A stretch of DNA of 64,000 nt from Allobranchiibius sp. CTAmp26 (GCF_017565405.1 NZ_JAGEKR010000003.1:124001-188000); one strand, 5' to 3'; shown: positions 27,032 through 35,773, counted from the first letter of the stretch. The notes: generated by a model from the letters alone, not told the origin. Numbers and translations: made by a program.

Positions 27032-27946
27032 TCAGCCCCGGGCGAGCACTCCCAGCCCCGGACGGGCGTCCAGCCAACGCAGGATCTGTCCGGCGGTCCA
27101 GTCCGGAAAGTCGAACATCGGTGTGTGCCCGATGCCTTCGCCCTCGACGTAGGTCCACGACGGGTTGCGCTTGGCGAGGGCGCGCGCGGAGCGCACATTG
27201 ATGAGTTTGTCGCGGTCGCCGTGCAGCAGCAAGACCGGTCTGGCGATCCGTCCGACGACGCCGTAGTAGCGCTTGCGATGGCCGAGCATGGTGAGCAGCG
27301 ACCGGCCGGCGACCTCGAAACTCGCGCCCGTGCCGCGCTGCGACATCCGCTGCTCGGACAATCGCACGTGCCGCTCGATCAGGTCGGGATCGATGTCGTC
27401 GTAGCGGGTGGTCACCATCCGGATGGTGCGCTCGACCTCGTCACGCACCGTGCTGGCCGCCAGCCGCTTGGCCGCGATCCTGGACAGCCCGGGCAGCGTG
27501 GTCATGGCGAAGTCCCGCACCACGTCCCGGTGCGGATATCCCCGGAACACCAGCGGGATCGCCGGATCGATGAGAACTGCGCCCGCCACCGCCTCGGGGT
27601 CGCGGGCCGTGAGCTGAGCCGTCAGCAGCCCGCCCATCGAGTTACCGGCGACGATGGCCGGCCGACCGACCATCTCGGCGGTGAACCGTTGCAAAAGCTT
27701 CAGATTCGCCGGTACGGAGGCATCCCGGGGGTGCACCTGGGTGAGGCCGAAGCCACCGAGGTCGAGGCTGAGGACCGTCCCACGTGCCGCGAGCATCGGC
27801 GCGACCGCCCCCCAGTTGTCCAGAGAGCCACCCAGCCCGTGCACGAGCACGAACGCCGGCCCATCCGCCGGTCCCTCGTGCCGCTCGTAGTGCACCCGTG
27901 TGCCATCGATATCCACATAGTCATCGCTGCCCGTCACCCGACCCAT
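27032..27946 (-). CDS. Alpha/beta hydrolase
   Basis: 304-residue alpha/beta-fold hydrolase. Oxyanion block [10 protein letters not shown], nucleophile elbow GNSMGG (Ser near 103), acid in [10 protein letters not shown] and catalytic His in [11 protein letters not shown] are in the normal order. A cap domain lies between. It is most like esterases and C-C hydrolases; the substrate is unknown. ATG 27946 lies only 20 bp from the divergent rraA start, leaving room for no leader, so the transcript is probably leaderless (TATGCC 6 nt upstream, an imperfect -10). Confidence 0.88.
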   Translation of the reverse strand: MGRVTGSDDYVDIDGTRVHYERHEGPADGPAFVLVHGLGGSLDNWGAVAPMLAARGTVLSLDLGGFGLTQVHPRDASVPANLKLLQRFTAEMVGRPAIVAGNSMGGLLTAQLTARDPEAVAGAVLIDPAIPLVFRGYPHRDVVRDFAMTTLPGLSRIAAKRLAASTVRDEVERTIRMVTTRYDDIDPDLIERHVRLSEQRMSQRGTGASFEVAGRSLLTMLGHRKRYYGVVGRIARPVLLLHGDRDKLINVRSARALAKRNPSWTYVEGEGIGHTPMFDFPDWTAGQILRWLDARPGLGVLARG

Positions 27947-27966
27947 CTAACCGGCATACTCCCGGC

Positions 27967-28455
27967 ATGGCTGAAGTCACCTGCACCGCAGACCTTTTCG
28001 ACGAGCGTGGCGACGAGCTGGATTCGTGCGAACTGCAGCTGCGCCAGTACGGCGGGCGGGCGGCGTTCGCCGGCACCGTGGTCACCATCCGGTGCCTGGA
28101 GGACAACGCGCTGGTGAAGTCGATGCTGGCGACACCCGGCGAAGGAAAGGTGCTGGTCATCGACGGCGCAGGTTCGCTGCGCACCGCCCTGATGGGCGAT
28201 GTCATCGCCGGATCCGCCCTCGAGAACGGCTGGTCGGGGGTGGTCGTCCACGGGTGCGTCCGCGACGTGGCGGCGCTCCGGGCGCTGGATCTGGGGGTCA
28301 AAGCGCTCGGCAGCAATCCGCGCAAGAGCGCCAAGACCGGTGCCGGCGAGGTCGATGTGCCGGTGTCGTTCGGCGGCATCACGTTCCACCCCGGCGCACA
28401 GCTCTGGAGCGACGAGGACGGGATCCTGGTCACCCGACCGCCGGTGGGCCGGTAG
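27967..28455 (+). CDS. rraA: RraA family protein (ribonuclease E activity regulator A-like)
   Basis: 162-residue RraA/MenG-type protein. [50 protein letters not shown] and [14 protein letters not shown] follow the family throughout, including the Asp/Arg residues (GCVRD) used by related aldolases to bind metal and substrate. In E. coli it inhibits RNase E; many homologues act as 4-hydroxy-4-methyl-2-oxoglutarate aldolase/oxaloacetate decarboxylase, so the role here is not certain. CATACT sits 6 nt before ATG, a clear leaderless signature, in a 20-bp divergent gap. Confidence 0.9.
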   Translation: MAEVTCTADLFDERGDELDSCELQLRQYGGRAAFAGTVVTIRCLEDNALVKSMLATPGEGKVLVIDGAGSLRTALMGDVIAGSALENGWSGVVVHGCVRDVAALRALDLGVKALGSNPRKSAKTGAGEVDVPVSFGGITFHPGAQLWSDEDGILVTRPPVGR

Positions 28456-28474
28456 CAGGCTCGCACCCGACCGC

Positions 28475-28522
28475 GGTTGTCCGCGGTTTTGTGGTGCCGG
28501 CGCCACAGATCCGCTGACAACC
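28475..28522. terminator. Imperfect palindrome between rraA and a phosphatase gene
   Basis: A 48-bp inverted repeat with 24-bp arms and 20 matching pairs: it opens GGTTGTC and closes GACAACC, with GCC/GGC at the centre. It lies in the convergent spacer, so a two-way terminator is likely. Confidence 0.6.
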
Positions 28523-28537
28523 GGCAACGGCTGGTGC

Positions 28538-29191
28538 TCAGCCGGCGCCGGTGGGGTCGGCCTGCGCGGTCTCGGGCAGGTCGTCCTCCAGCCCGCCGGC
28601 CGGCGCGTTGTTCCACGAGACCAGCCGCCATCCGGAGGTCTGGTCGCCCTCCAGCGTGACGATGCCGGTGTTGTCGAGCGACTCGGCCGCGAGCTGGCCA
28701 GTGCCCGCGCACCGCAACCCCGACCAGGTGCGGATGAGCGCGCCGTGACTGACGAGCACCGCTGCGTCCAGCCCGCGGTCGCAGATCGCGTCGACAGCAG
28801 CATCGACCCGTTTCAGCATCTGATGCCCGTCCTCGCCACCGGGTGTGGACGCGTCCAGATCGCCCTCCCGCCACAGCCGCAGCGTCGTGATGTACGCCGT
28901 GATGCTGGTCTCGTCGGTACGCCGCTCCAGCGCGCCCGCCTGCACCTCGTACACCCCCGGCAGCACCTCGACCGGCAGGCCGCGTGCTGCCGCCAGCGGC
29001 TCCGCGGTGAGCTGCGCGCGGGTCGCCTCGGAGGCGAACACGGCCTGCACCTCACGCTCGGCCAGCGCGTCGACCAACGCGGACGCCTGCCGCGCACCGA
29101 GATCGGTCAGGCCCGGACCGGGCAGGAAGGTGTCGAGGGAGCCCTCGACGTTCGCGGGGGTCTGTCCGTGCCGTATCAGCATCAACCGCAT
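28538..29191 (-). CDS. Histidine phosphatase family protein
   Basis: 217-residue phosphoglycerate-mutase-like phosphatase. The phosphohistidine motif LIRHGQTPAN stands at residues 5-14, the second Arg in FASEATRAQLTAEP, the catalytic acid region near VYEVQAGALERR and the second His in VLVSHGALIRTW. It should hydrolyse a phosphomonoester; many paralogues have unknown substrates. ATG 29191 opens the family N-terminus. It is a paralogue of the gene at 29700 but only distantly similar. Confidence 0.88.
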   Translation of the reverse strand: MRLMLIRHGQTPANVEGSLDTFLPGPGLTDLGARQASALVDALAEREVQAVFASEATRAQLTAEPLAAARGLPVEVLPGVYEVQAGALERRTDETSITAYITTLRLWREGDLDASTPGGEDGHQMLKRVDAAVDAICDRGLDAAVLVSHGALIRTWSGLRCAGTGQLAAESLDNTGIVTLEGDQTSGWRLVSWNNAPAGGLEDDLPETAQADPTGAG

Positions 29192-29340
29192 GCGCTCATC
29201 GTCGCAGGCCGGCGGTCCCGACCCCGCCGTGGACCACCCACGCGACTCCGATCCGTTTGATCGACAACGAGATTGCGCATCATCGCCGCCTCACCGGAAT
29301 GGCACAGCAACCCCATAGACGACGCCGTCACTCTCTCCTC

Positions 29341-29631
29341 ATGACTACTTCTCCCGCCGCCAGCGCCCCCATCGACTCCCGTCCGTCACACCGGCTGCGT
29401 CGTACGCTCGCCGCTGTCTGCGCCGGCGCCGGCGTCGCCGTCGTGGGGGTGTCCGCGATGCCCGGCACCGCGCAGGCCGCCGGTGTCGCGACCGGCTACC
29501 GCTACCTCCCGACGTCCTCTGCCGCGACCGGATCGTCCCTCTCGCCGACCTCACTGCCGGTCCACAACCTGGAGAGCTCGGCCGTCCTGCGCTACACGGT
29601 CGCCGCGGACGGATCCCTGCGGAGCATCTGA
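29341..29631 (+). CDS. Small secreted or anchored protein of unknown function
   Basis: 96-residue protein with a ~45-residue signal: SHRLRRTLAAV, a hydrophobic core with GAGVAVVGVSA, and the cleavage site AQAAG. The mature part is only about 50 residues, Ser/Thr-rich, ending in LRYTVAADGSLRSI. No homologue is recognised. The start ATG 29341 is supported by the signal peptide; the ribosome-binding site is weak. It sits between two histidine phosphatase genes, 68 bp before the second. Confidence 0.55.
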   Translation: MTTSPAASAPIDSRPSHRLRRTLAAVCAGAGVAVVGVSAMPGTAQAAGVATGYRYLPTSSAATGSSLSPTSLPVHNLESSAVLRYTVAADGSLRSI

Positions 29632-29699
29632 CCCCCCGTCGACGGCACGGCCCGGGTGTCCGCGGCGGCTGCCGGACCTCCCAGTGCGATCATCGCCGT

Positions 29700-30395
29700 A
29701 TGACGCGCTCGGTCTTCCTGGTCCGCCACGGACAGGCGTCGTTCGGCAAGGCCGACTACGACCAGCTCTCGCCGATCGGTCGCCAACAGGCACGCGCGCT
29801 CGGCGAATCCTTCCAGCGGCGCGAGTGGCGCCCGGACCGGATCCTGTGCGGCTCGATGAAACGCCACCAGCAGACCGTCGCCGAGATCATGGCCGGCGCA
29901 CAGCTGGACGACCTCGAGGTCGACAGCGACCCGGCGTGGAACGAGTTGGACCACGTGGAGGTCATCACCGGCTACAAGCCGGCGTACCGCAACATGCTGG
30001 TGCTCAAGGCCGACATGGTCCGCACGCTGCGACCACGTGCGGCGTTCGAGGACATGTTCGTCAACGCCATCCTGCGCTGGGCCGGAGGGGAGCACGACGA
30101 GGACTACCGCGAGACGTTCGCGGCCTTCACCGATCGGGTCACGCGCGCGCTCGACGGACTGGTGGCCGCCACGCAGGAGGGTGAACGCACGCTGGTCGTG
30201 TCGTCCATCGGGGTGATCGCCTGGGTGGTCACCCGACTGCTCGGAGGGCAGACCGACCCGACCTGGCGCGAGTTGTCGATGGCCGGTTACAACACCGGGG
30301 TGACGCGGCTGCAGGTCGACAAGTCGGGCCCGCACCTGCTGACCTTCAACGAGATCAGCCACCTGGAGATCGCGCGGCTGCTCACCCACCGCTGA
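29700..30395 (+). CDS. Histidine phosphatase family protein
   Basis: 231-residue protein with the phosphohistidine motif FLVRHGQASFG at residues 6-16, LSPIGRQQARALG typical of the family, the second Arg region LCGSMKRHQQT and the distal VVSSIGVIAWVV, where the expected second His (usually SHG) is replaced by Ser-Ile-Gly. Loss of that His makes normal phosphatase activity uncertain. ATG 29700 has GATCAT 6 nt upstream. Its 3' end faces the acyl-CoA ligase gene across repeat B2. Confidence 0.8.
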   Translation: MTRSVFLVRHGQASFGKADYDQLSPIGRQQARALGESFQRREWRPDRILCGSMKRHQQTVAEIMAGAQLDDLEVDSDPAWNELDHVEVITGYKPAYRNMLVLKADMVRTLRPRAAFEDMFVNAILRWAGGEHDEDYRETFAAFTDRVTRALDGLVAATQEGERTLVVSSIGVIAWVVTRLLGGQTDPTWRELSMAGYNTGVTRLQVDKSGPHLLTFNEISHLEIARLLTHR

Positions 30396-30406
30396 CCACC
30401 ACGCAT

Positions 30407-30476
30407 CGAGCGGAGGCGTCCGCGGCCGAGCGGAGGTGAAATCACCCCTCCACTCGAGCGCGGACCCCTCCGCTCG
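30407..30476. repeat. 70-bp four-unit palindromic element, copy B2
   Basis: CGAGCGGAGG and CGAGCGGAGG at positions 1 and 21, inverted CCTCCACTCG and CCTCCGCTCG at 41 and 61, with centre GGTGAAATCACC. Same length and layout as B1 8.5 kb away. It lies between the converging phosphatase and acyl-CoA ligase genes, starting 11 bp after one stop and ending 18 bp before the other. Confidence 0.8.
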
Positions 30477-30494
30477 ATCGTGAAAGCGCTAGGC

Positions 30495-32267
30495 TCAGCG
30501 GTAGCTGGGTGCCTTGCCCGCGGCGACCTCGTCGGCGTAGCCATCGTAGAGCGGCACGTACTCGGCCTTGGCGAGCACGAAGACCTCGTCCCCACCGGCG
30601 TCCTGGAATCCCTGATCGCGCAACTCGACCTTGCGGCTCTTGAAGGTGCTGGTGTGCTCCAGGGTCGCGACGAGCCGGATGAAGAGCGGGACGGCGTACG
30701 TCGGCAGGCTGTCGATGAGGTGGTCGGCCATCACCCGACCGTCGAAGCTCGCGCCCTCGACGAGCTGTACGGCGGCCATGCCGGCCTTGCCGTCGGTGCC
30801 TGCCACCTCGACGCCGTAGACCGTGCAGTCCTCGACGTCGTGGGCGTGCCCGAGCGCCGCCTCGACCTGGGTGGTGGCGACGTTCTCGCCCTTCCAGCGG
30901 AACGTGTCACCGACCCGGTCGACGAACGCCACGTGCTGCATGCCCTGCTTGCGCACGAGGTCACCGGTGTTGAACCAGCAGTCGCCGCTCTTGAAACCGT
31001 TGCGCACCAGCTTCCGCTCGGAGGCGTCGTCGTCGGTGTAGCCGTCGAACGGCTGGCGGTCGGTCACCTTGGCCAGGAGCAGCCCGACCTCGCCGACCCG
31101 GACCGTCTCCAACCGGCCGCGGGCATTGCGGCGGGGCTCACCCGTCTCGTCGTCGTAGGCCACCACCTTGTGCGGCAGCGGGCACATGCCGGCGGTCTCG
31201 TCGACGTCGAGCGCGTTGATAAAGGCGATGTTGCATTCGCTGGCGCCGTAGAACTCGGCAATCCGCTTGACGGCGAACCGCTCCTGGAACTCCTTCCAGA
31301 TGTCCGCGCGCAGTCCGTTGCCGACGATGACGCGGATCCCGTGCCGGGTGTCGTCCGGGGACGGCTTCTGCGCGAGCAGGTAGCGGCACAGCTCGCCGAT
31401 GTAGACGAACGAGGTCGCGTCGTAGTGACGTACGTCGTCCCAGAACTTGCTCGCCGAGAACTTCGGCGCCACCGCCATGGCCGCTCCCCCGTGCAGGACG
31501 GCGCCGAGCGCGACCGTCACGGAGTTGTTGTGGTACAGCGGCAGGGAGCAGTAGAGGGTGTCCTCACCGTTCAGCCGGACGCCGAGCGCGCCGAGACCGC
31601 CGTACGACTTCAGCCACCGGAAGTGGCTCATCACCGACGCCTTGGGCATGCCCGTGGTCCCCGACGTGAAGATGAAGTACGCGCGCTCGTTCGCGACGAT
31701 CTGCGCGGTGACCTTCGGGTCCTCGCTCGACGCCCCGAGCGACATCTGCTTCAGCTCCGACATGGTCAGCACGTGCTGGGAGGTGACGATGTCGCCCGCG
31801 CTCGCGAGGTCGTCGCCCAGGTCGTCACCGATCACGACCGCGCGGGCACCGAGGATCCCGATGCTGTGGGCGAGCACCTCGCCGCGCTGGTTGTAGTTGA
31901 GCAGCCCGGCGACCGCGCCGAGCTTGACCACCGCGAGCATCACCAGGAGGTTCTCGATGTCGTTGGCGGCCATCAGGCCGACCACGTCGCCGCGCTGCAC
32001 CCCCTCACCGATCAGCGTGTACGCGTACCGGTTGATCTGCGCGTTCGCCTCGCCGTAGGTGATGACGCGGTCGCCGCCCTTGAGGAACGGGCGGTCCGGA
32101 TGCGCGGCCGCTTCCTCCTGGAACACCGACCCGATGGACATCACGGCCGTGGGCTTGAGGGTGAGACCCGGGCCCTTCGTGATGGTGTGACGTAGCTCGG
32201 GAAGCGCACGCAGGCTGCCCTTGGCGAAGTCGAGGAGGGTGACACGCTGACGAGTGGTGGTGCTCAT
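30495..32267 (-). CDS. Long-chain/very-long-chain acyl-CoA synthetase (FadD6/FATP-like)
   Basis: 590-residue AMP-forming ligase. The phosphate loop FIFTSGTTGMPKASV, the adenine-binding YGASECN, the ribose-binding Asp in WFNTGDL and the C-terminal hinge DRVGDTFRWKGENVATTQVE are all present. The GENV(A/S)T form and overall length match the fatty-acid transport protein branch, which activates imported long or very long fatty acids. The catalytic Lys appears as KSRK near the end. ATG 32267 follows GAAGGAA. A palindrome 35 bp upstream may be a TetR-type operator. Confidence 0.9.
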   Translation of the reverse strand: MSTTTRQRVTLLDFAKGSLRALPELRHTITKGPGLTLKPTAVMSIGSVFQEEAAAHPDRPFLKGGDRVITYGEANAQINRYAYTLIGEGVQRGDVVGLMAANDIENLLVMLAVVKLGAVAGLLNYNQRGEVLAHSIGILGARAVVIGDDLGDDLASAGDIVTSQHVLTMSELKQMSLGASSEDPKVTAQIVANERAYFIFTSGTTGMPKASVMSHFRWLKSYGGLGALGVRLNGEDTLYCSLPLYHNNSVTVALGAVLHGGAAMAVAPKFSASKFWDDVRHYDATSFVYIGELCRYLLAQKPSPDDTRHGIRVIVGNGLRADIWKEFQERFAVKRIAEFYGASECNIAFINALDVDETAGMCPLPHKVVAYDDETGEPRRNARGRLETVRVGEVGLLLAKVTDRQPFDGYTDDDASERKLVRNGFKSGDCWFNTGDLVRKQGMQHVAFVDRVGDTFRWKGENVATTQVEAALGHAHDVEDCTVYGVEVAGTDGKAGMAAVQLVEGASFDGRVMADHLIDSLPTYAVPLFIRLVATLEHTSTFKSRKVELRDQGFQDAGGDEVFVLAKAEYVPLYDGYADEVAAGKAPSYR

Positions 32268-32301
32268 GAAATTCCTTCGCGAGACGCGGGGCAGGGTGCA
32301 T

Positions 32302-32317
32302 GTTACGGATCGGTAAC
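32302..32317. promoter_or_regulatory. Operator-like palindrome upstream of the acyl-CoA ligase gene
   Basis: GTTAC-GGATCG-GTAAC, a 5-bp inverted repeat with a 6-nt centre, starting 35 bp upstream of the ligase ATG. The form resembles sites of TetR-type regulators of fatty-acid genes. The rest of the 213-bp gap, downstream of glmS, shows only weak inverted repeats that may end the glmS transcript. Confidence 0.45.
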
Positions 32318-32480
32318 CTAGCCGATGTTAGCTGGATCACTCTGTCATGGCGACCTGTCTCCAACCCCGGAGTCGGGCGTTCTGGTCGGGGCGGCCCGAA
32401 ACTCCAGGTTCTGCTTTCCCGCTGCACGACGCCCTCGGGGTGACCCCACCTGCTCTGAGCTGCCGACTGCGCTGGCGCCG

Positions 32481-34301
32481 TCACTCCACGGTGACGGACT
32501 TGGCCAGGTTGCGGGGTCGGTCGATGTCGCGTCCCAGCGCCGCGGCCGCGTGATAGGCGAGCAGCTGCAGCGGGATCGTCAGCACGATCGGGTCCAGCTC
32601 GACCTCGCCGTGCGGTACGACGATTCGCTCGGCCGCGAGGTCGCCGAACTCCACACCGGGATGGGTGACGGCGATGACGGGTCCGGTGCGGGCAGCGATC
32701 TCGTGCAGGGCGCCCAGGTTGCGCTCCACCAGTTCGTCGTCCGGCACGATCGCCACCGTCGGCATCTGAGGTGAGATCAGCGCGAGCGGTCCGTGCTTCA
32801 ACTCACTCGCCTGGTAGGCCTCGGCGTGCTGGTAGCTGATCTCCTTCAGCTTCTGGGCGCCCTCGCGCGCGACGGCATACCCGCGCACCCGCCCGATGAA
32901 GAACGACGACGGAGCCTGCGCCAACCCCTTGGCGACGACGGCGATCTCGGCCTCGTTATTTAGCACCTGCTGCACCTGACCGGGCAGCGCGCGCAGCCCC
33001 GCCACGATCCGCGCGCCGTCGGCGTACGACAGATCGTGCACCCGGCCGAGCAGCAGCGCGAGCAGCGCGAACCCGACACCCATGTGGGTGAGGACCTTCG
33101 TGGACGCGACGCTGACCTCGGGCCCGGCGTGCAGATAGATGCCACCGTCGCACTCGCGCGCGATCGACGAGCCGACCACATTGACCAGCCCCACGACCCG
33201 GCCGCCCTTGCGCTGGATCTCGCGCACGGCAAACAGGGTGTCGGCGGTCTCACCGGACTGGCTCACCGCGACGTACAAGGTGTCCGACTCCACGATCGGA
33301 TTGCGATAGCGGAACTCCGAGGCTGCCTCGGCGTCCGCCGGAATGCGCGCGAGGTCCTCGATCATCGAGGCGCCGAGCTGGCCGATGTAGAACGAACTGC
33401 CGCAACCGATCGCCTTGACCCGCTTGAACCCGCGCAACTCGCGCGCGTCGATCCCGAGCCCGTCCAGCCGGGCCGTGGCGAACCGGTCGTCGAGACGCCC
33501 GGACAGCATCCGCTCCAGCGAGGTCGGCTGCTCGTGGATCTCCTTGTGCAGGAACGTGTCGTGGCCTTCCAGCTGCAGTTCGTCGGCCTGCAGGGTCAAC
33601 ATCTCGGGCTGCTTCGACGTGCGCGCGAGGTCGGCGGTGAAGGTCTCATAACCACCGGCGGTGACGATCGCGAGCTCTCCGTCGTCCAGATGCACGACCC
33701 GCGAGGTATGCCGCACGAGCGCCGAGGCATCGGAACCCACGAACATCTCCCGGTCGCCGATGCCGATGATCAGCGGTGAGCCCTGCCGGGCGACCACGAT
33801 CCGGTCCGGCAGCTGCGCGTCCAGGACCGCGACGGCGTAGGTGCCGGTGATCCGGCGCAACGCCTCGATCACCCGGTCCTCGAGTGCGGACGCCGTGGAC
33901 CGGCCGATCAGCTGCGCGAGCACCTCCGTGTCGGTGTCGGAGGCGAAGTGCACTCCGTCCGCTTCGAGTTCGGCGCGCAACGGCGTGGCGTTGTCGATGA
34001 TCCCGTTGTGCACGAGCATGATCCGGCCGTCCGCGCTGCGGTGGGGGTGCGCGTTCGCCTCAGTGGCCGGACCGTGGGTGGCCCAACGGGTGTGACCGAT
34101 CCCGACCTTGCCGGACAGCCGCTTGGGTAGCGCCGCTTGCAGATCACGCACCCGGCCCACGGCGTGCACGACCTTCGGGCCGGACCCGGTCAGGACCGCG
34201 ATGCCCGCCGAGTCGTAGCCGCGGTACTCCAGCCGCGTCAGGCCCTCCAGCAGGATCGGCGCGGCCTGCTCCGAGCCGATGTATCCGACGATTCCGCACA
34301 T
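32481..34301 (-). CDS. glmS: Glutamine-fructose-6-phosphate aminotransferase (isomerizing)
   Basis: 606-residue enzyme making glucosamine-6-phosphate for peptidoglycan. The mature N-terminal nucleophile is Cys2 of MCGIVGY; the glutaminase domain has YRGYDSAGIAV, GIGHTRWATHG and LVHNGIIDN. Two SIS domains follow, with the sugar-phosphate site at CGSSFYIGQLGAS and SQSGETADT, and the C-terminus ends PRNLAKSVTVE as usual. Full length. A 90-codon gene begins 283 bp upstream and ends 10 bp before the glmS start, so both are likely on one transcript. Confidence 0.97.
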   Translation of the reverse strand: MCGIVGYIGSEQAAPILLEGLTRLEYRGYDSAGIAVLTGSGPKVVHAVGRVRDLQAALPKRLSGKVGIGHTRWATHGPATEANAHPHRSADGRIMLVHNGIIDNATPLRAELEADGVHFASDTDTEVLAQLIGRSTASALEDRVIEALRRITGTYAVAVLDAQLPDRIVVARQGSPLIIGIGDREMFVGSDASALVRHTSRVVHLDDGELAIVTAGGYETFTADLARTSKQPEMLTLQADELQLEGHDTFLHKEIHEQPTSLERMLSGRLDDRFATARLDGLGIDARELRGFKRVKAIGCGSSFYIGQLGASMIEDLARIPADAEAASEFRYRNPIVESDTLYVAVSQSGETADTLFAVREIQRKGGRVVGLVNVVGSSIARECDGGIYLHAGPEVSVASTKVLTHMGVGFALLALLLGRVHDLSYADGARIVAGLRALPGQVQQVLNNEAEIAVVAKGLAQAPSSFFIGRVRGYAVAREGAQKLKEISYQHAEAYQASELKHGPLALISPQMPTVAIVPDDELVERNLGALHEIAARTGPVIAVTHPGVEFGDLAAERIVVPHGEVELDPIVLTIPLQLLAYHAAAALGRDIDRPRNLAKSVTVE

Positions 34302-34311
34302 GGTTCTGGTC

Positions 34312-34584
34312 CTATCCGTAGATCATCCGGCGCAACTGCCGGACTGAGAGTGAGGGTGGTGCGACGTTCCGGTCCGCGAGCTCGGCGGCGATCAGCTCGA
34401 AGATCTCGTCGTTGCGTCGGCCGTAGGTCTGGTGGTGCGCATGTCGGCGCCGGACGAAGTCGTCCACCGGTTCGGCGTACCAGGCAACGACGTCGTCGAC
34501 GACCCGCGCCGCCTCGGACGGCGCGAGACCTGTGGACTCGGCGACACGACGTACGAGCTCGGCATCGGGCACGTCGAGCATCAT
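34312..34584 (-). CDS. Small conserved protein upstream of glmS
   Basis: 90-residue, predicted all-helical, acidic N-terminus and basic C-terminus. Segments: MLDVPDAELVRRVAESTGL, a helix VVDDVVAWYAEPVDDFVRRR, then HHQTYGRRNDEIFELIAAEL and a conserved-looking end SVRQLRRMIYG. I do not recognise a characterised family, though similar small proteins occur in actinobacteria. It ends 10 bp before glmS, so cotranscription and perhaps a regulatory role are plausible. Two ATGs overlap at the start; 34584 is given. No clear ribosome-binding site. Confidence 0.7.
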   Translation of the reverse strand: MMLDVPDAELVRRVAESTGLAPSEAARVVDDVVAWYAEPVDDFVRRRHAHHQTYGRRNDEIFELIAAELADRNVAPPSLSVRQLRRMIYG

Positions 34585-34607
34585 GGACCCATCTGCGTGC
34601 GTAATGC

Positions 34608-34637
34608 ACGTATCTGCCCGCTATCGGGCAGATGCGT
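34608..34637. promoter_or_regulatory. Inverted repeat upstream of the small gene-glmS operon
   Basis: ACGTATCTGCCCG-CTAT-CGGGCAGATGCGT: 13-bp arms with one mismatch, 24 bp before the operon's first start. ATCTGC also occurs at 34591. It may be an operator or a 5' leader hairpin. Confidence 0.5.
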
Positions 34638-34691
34638 GACGTTCACTGCTCATTTCATTGTCCCGCACCTCGCCATTGCTCTTCAGATTCA

Positions 34692-34758
34692 CTCGCCGAC
34701 TGCGCAGGTCGCGGCGGCAGAACGCCTGGAATCGCGCGCGACATGCGCAGTCGGCGAG
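34692..34758. repeat. Inverted repeat C1 upstream of the LigD-type polymerase gene
   Basis: CTCGCCGACTGCGCA and its exact complement TGCGCAGTCGGCGAG stand 37 bp apart; the GTCGCG next to the left arm pairs partly with CGCGAC beside the right arm. The same arm sequence recurs at 35776-35839 at the other end of the polymerase gene. Confidence 0.75.
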
Positions 34759-34783
34759 GTGGGCAGGGCTAGGTTCGGCAGGT

Positions 34784-35773
34784 ATGGCGAGCAAGGGCAG
34801 TCCCGCGGTCGAACTCGAGGTGGGCGACCGGACCGTCCGCATCTCCAACCCCGACCGGGTGTACTTCCCCGCACGCGGTGAGACCAAGCTCGACCTGGCG
34901 AACTACTACCTGTCCGTGGGCGACGGGATCGTGCGTGCACTGCGTGACCGGCCGTGCATGCTCCACCGGTTCCCGACGGGGGTCGAGGGCGAGAAGGTGC
35001 ACCAGAAGCGGGTGCCGCGGGGCGCACCGGATTGGCTGGAGACGGTGCGGATCCACTTCCCCCGGTGGAACCGCACAGCCGACGAGCTGTGCGTCACCGA
35101 GCTCGCCAGCGTGGTGTGGGCGGTGCAGATGTCGACGGTGGAGTTCCACCCGTGGAACTCCCGGCGCGCCGACACCGAGCGACCGGACGAGTGGCGCATC
35201 GACCTCGACCCGATGCCGCAGGCGTCGTTCAGCGCCGTCCGCCGCACCGCGCACACGGCGCACGAGGTGCTCGACGAACTCGGGATCCGCGGCTTCCCCA
35301 AGACTTCCGGCGGCGACGGGCTGCACGTCTACGTGCGGATCGAGCCCCGGTGGGAGTTCGCGGAGGTACGGCGCGCGGCGTTCGCCTTCGCGCGCGAGAT
35401 CGAACGGCGGATGCCGCAGGAGGTGACCACCACCTGGTGGCGCCGGGACCGCGACCCGGAGGCCGTCTTCGTCGACTACAACCAGAACGCCCGGGACCAC
35501 ACGATCGCCAGCGCGTACTCGGTGCGCGGCAATCCGGACGCCACCGTCTCCGCGCCGATCGAGTGGGATGAGATCGACGATGTCGAACCCGGCGACATGA
35601 CGATCGCCACCGTCCCCGATCGGTTCGCGCGCCTGGGCGACCTGCACGCTGAGATCGACGACACGGCGTACGGCCTGGAGACGCTGCTGGAGTGGGCCGA
35701 CCGCGACGACCAGGCGCCCCCGGAGAATCCGGAGGGCACGGAGAGCACGGAGGGCACAGAGGGCACCGACTGA
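34784..35773 (+). CDS. LigD-type DNA polymerase/primase domain protein
   Basis: 329-residue stand-alone polymerase domain of the archaeo-eukaryotic primase superfamily, as in bacterial LigD (non-homologous end joining). It has NPDRVYFP near the start, the metal-binding RIDLDPMP, the SGGDGLHVYVRI nucleotide-site block with its His, and DYNQNARDHTIASAYSVR. Ligase and nuclease domains are absent, as in actinobacteria that encode the parts separately. The C-terminus is a short repetitive Glu/Gly/Thr tail (GTESTEGTEGTD). ATG 34784 has TAGGTT 8 nt upstream. The gene is flanked on both sides by C-type inverted repeats. Confidence 0.9.
   Translation: MASKGSPAVELEVGDRTVRISNPDRVYFPARGETKLDLANYYLSVGDGIVRALRDRPCMLHRFPTGVEGEKVHQKRVPRGAPDWLETVRIHFPRWNRTADELCVTELASVVWAVQMSTVEFHPWNSRRADTERPDEWRIDLDPMPQASFSAVRRTAHTAHEVLDELGIRGFPKTSGGDGLHVYVRIEPRWEFAEVRRAAFAFAREIERRMPQEVTTTWWRRDRDPEAVFVDYNQNARDHTIASAYSVRGNPDATVSAPIEWDEIDDVEPGDMTIATVPDRFARLGDLHAEIDDTAYGLETLLEWADRDDQAPPENPEGTESTEGTEGTD

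Noticed and set aside
19153-30476. CRISPR array or insertion-sequence ends as explanation for the 70-bp elements
   Set aside because: The copies are dispersed, palindromic and few; there are no regular spacers, no cas genes and no transposase between them.
32268-32480. Small plus-strand ORF in the gap between glmS and the acyl-CoA ligase gene
   Set aside because: It runs antisense into the glmS end, has no ribosome-binding site and no recognisable protein features.
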